NCBI GenBank assembly: GCA_964635875.1
Contig: CAZWRK010000017.1
Location: forward strand, 1 to 43,244
Reading direction: 5' to 3'
DNA: 43,244 nucleotides
Origin: CAZWRK01 sp964635875
Lineage (GTDB): Bacteria > Pseudomonadota > Gammaproteobacteria > Burkholderiales > Aquaspirillaceae
Notes under the pieces: generated by a model
What the model was told of the DNA's origin: nothing
The model's database searches: none
The model's input: the letters and a program-made list of their open reading frames with translations, nothing else
Made by a program: the position numbers and the translations under genes
Shown here: one piece after another, positions 42,292 to 43,244 of the stretch
How positions within the stretch are numbered: the stretch's first letter is position 1
How the letters are laid out: every line of letters starts with the position of its first letter

Positions 42292-43064
42292 GATATGCAC
42301 TCGGCTTGGAGTACGACGGGCGAGGATTTTGTGGCTGGCAGAGTCAAGCCCAAGGCCGCACCGTACAAGATCAGCTCAATCAGGCTTTGAGTGCCATTGC
42401 GGGGCACGATATTCGATGTTTGGCCGCGGGCCGCACCGATACCGGCGTGCATGCGAGCCATCAAGTGGTGCATTTTGATAGCGATGCGTCGCGACCTTTG
42501 ACGGCATGGGTGCGGGGCGTGAATCGCTTTTTGCCTTCGGATATTGCGGTGAGTTGGGCGCAGGCGGTCGACGATGATTTTCATGCGCGCTTTTCGGCAA
42601 TGTCGCGCACCTATCGCTATGTCTTGCTGAATCGCCCGACGCGACCGGCGCTATTATCGGGTCGAGTAGGGTGGTTTCATGGTGCGCTAGACGTTGCAGC
42701 CATGCAGGAGGCGGCGCATATTTTGCTCGGTGAGCATGACTTTTCGAGTTTTCGTGCGGCTGAATGTCAGGCGAAAACACCGGTGAAGCAGCTTGATCGT
42801 TTTGATGTGTATCGTCAGGGCGAGCTGATTATTTTTGATCTACAGGCAAACGCCTTTTTGCATCATATGGTGCGCAATTTGGTCGGGGCGTTGATTTATA
42901 TTGGCAAGGGTCGCTATCCCGCCGCGTGGATGCATGAGCTACTGGCGGCGCGCGACCGCACCTATGCGCCTCCAACCTTTATGCCCGATGGCTTGTATTT
43001 GTGCGGGGTGGGCTACCCTGAGTCGTATGCGTTCCCATCCGTAACCATGCCGGTTTTAGCCTAG
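42288..43064 (+). CDS. truA: tRNA pseudouridine(38-40) synthase TruA
   Basis: TruA makes pseudouridine at positions 38-40 of tRNA anticodon arms. The 258-residue protein has the family opening LGLEYDGRGFCGWQSQ, the catalytic Asp51 in AAGRTDTGVHA, and QANAFLHHMVRNLVGALIYIG in the second half. The ATG at 42288 overlaps the stop of the EcfT-like gene (ATGA) and has TAGGAG upstream; a longer frame from 42228 lies inside that gene and is rejected. A trpF-like sequence follows, as in Pseudomonas. Confidence 0.97.
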   Translation: MRYALGLEYDGRGFCGWQSQAQGRTVQDQLNQALSAIAGHDIRCLAAGRTDTGVHASHQVVHFDSDASRPLTAWVRGVNRFLPSDIAVSWAQAVDDDFHARFSAMSRTYRYVLLNRPTRPALLSGRVGWFHGALDVAAMQEAAHILLGEHDFSSFRAAECQAKTPVKQLDRFDVYRQGELIIFDLQANAFLHHMVRNLVGALIYIGKGRYPAAWMHELLAARDRTYAPPTFMPDGLYLCGVGYPESYAFPSVTMPVLA

Positions 43065-43095
43065 TGCCGGTGTCTTTTGTACAGTGAATCCCTCC

Positions 43096-43244
43096 ATGCT
43101 CGTTTCAAAACTTGTGGCCATACCCACGCCGCCCGAGCCGGTATGGTCGCTCAAGCGGGTGTCCATGGCGTTGGTTTGGGGTTTTATTCGGCTTGCCCGG
43201 CTGTCGTACATTTTGGCCCAGCAACGGCAATTGTCGAGGCCGTG
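43096..43244 (+). CDS. trpF: TrpF-like phosphoribosylanthranilate isomerase, partial and disturbed N-terminus
   Basis: Downstream of truA, where trpF is expected, the frame from about 43107 reads KTCGHTHAARAG, then GVHGVGLGFYSACPAVV and TAIVEAV. This matches the TrpF pattern K-ICGITR, G-ALGFVFYPxSPR and AAxIVEA, but with several changed key residues (ICGITR to TCGHTH, PRxV to PAVV). The only ATG (43096) is out of frame by one base, consistent with a lost base in the A run at 43107-43110. Either this is a decaying gene or the contig end carries sequence errors. The gene is cut by the window end. Confidence 0.5.
   Translation, partial: MLVSKLVAIPTPPEPVWSLKRVSMALVWGFIRLARLSYILAQQRQLSRP

Noticed and set aside
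1..43244. CRISPR arrays, tRNA or rRNA genes, insertion sequences, prophage
   Set aside because: Looked for regular direct repeats, tRNA-like cloverleaf ends, transposase motifs and phage genes; none seen.

Overview
The window looks like a draft-assembly scaffold segment from a betaproteobacterium, most likely of the order Neisseriales (Chromobacteriaceae/Chitinibacteraceae type). Evidence for this is gene content and order: a fimV-truA block behind leuCDB-asd, rpsF-priB-rpsR-rplI with a neisserial-type PriB, an RmpM-like OmpA protein, and an APS-reductase/sulfite-reductase/DUF934 cluster next to cysB. The genus is inferred and not certain. A run of 100 Ns at 22019-22118 marks a scaffold gap. 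The two window ends cut through genes (bcsA on the left, a trpF-like gene on the right).

Layout, left to right. (1) 2-3140, plus strand: the end of a cellulose synthesis locus (C-terminal half of BcsA with PilZ domain, BcsG phosphoethanolamine transferase, BcsR-like small protein), closed by a bidirectional terminator. (2) 3209-6433, minus: queC-queD-queE-serB, the first steps of queuosine synthesis in overlapping genes plus phosphoserine phosphatase. QueD is unusual because it carries three tandem 6-pyruvoyl-tetrahydropterin-synthase (T-fold) units. (3) 6617-11844, minus: ribF-ileS-lspA-ispH, tightly overlapping. (4) 11961-12587: an OmpA/RmpM-like outer membrane protein with a clear sigma-70 promoter. 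(5) 12814-16872: cysH, the siroheme sulfite reductase and DUF934 on minus, divergent from cysB. (6) 16957-26694, minus: a VF530-family protein, a methyltransferase, an RND pump with its (cut) adaptor, mltA (cut by the gap) and mfd. (7) 26911-31121, plus: a PAS-GGDEF-EAL protein, rlmB, and two small cysteine-rich metal proteins (DUF411 and HMA/CopZ type). (8) 31249-33859: rpsF-priB-rpsR-rplI and an MFS transporter. (9) 33943-39436: leuC, leuD, leuB, asd and an asd-like paralogue (usg-1 type). (10) 39549-43244: fimV, an EcfT-like membrane protein, truA and a disturbed trpF-like start.

The gene groups work as ordinary modules: cellulose export, tRNA modification, isoprenoid/lipoprotein/flavin housekeeping, assimilatory sulfate reduction, leucine and aspartate-family amino acid synthesis, and ribosomal proteins. 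A c-di-GMP theme links the PilZ domain of BcsA with the GGDEF-EAL protein about 25 kb away, but no direct connection is shown.

I saw no tRNA, rRNA, CRISPR array, insertion sequence or prophage. No gene-free stretch exceeds 300 bases, apart from the gap of unknown true size. I did not find a clear new multi-gene system. The best leads are the triple-domain QueD, the bcsA-bcsG-bcsR arrangement without bcsB, and a strong intrinsic terminator hairpin lying inside the first codons of the gene after fimV.
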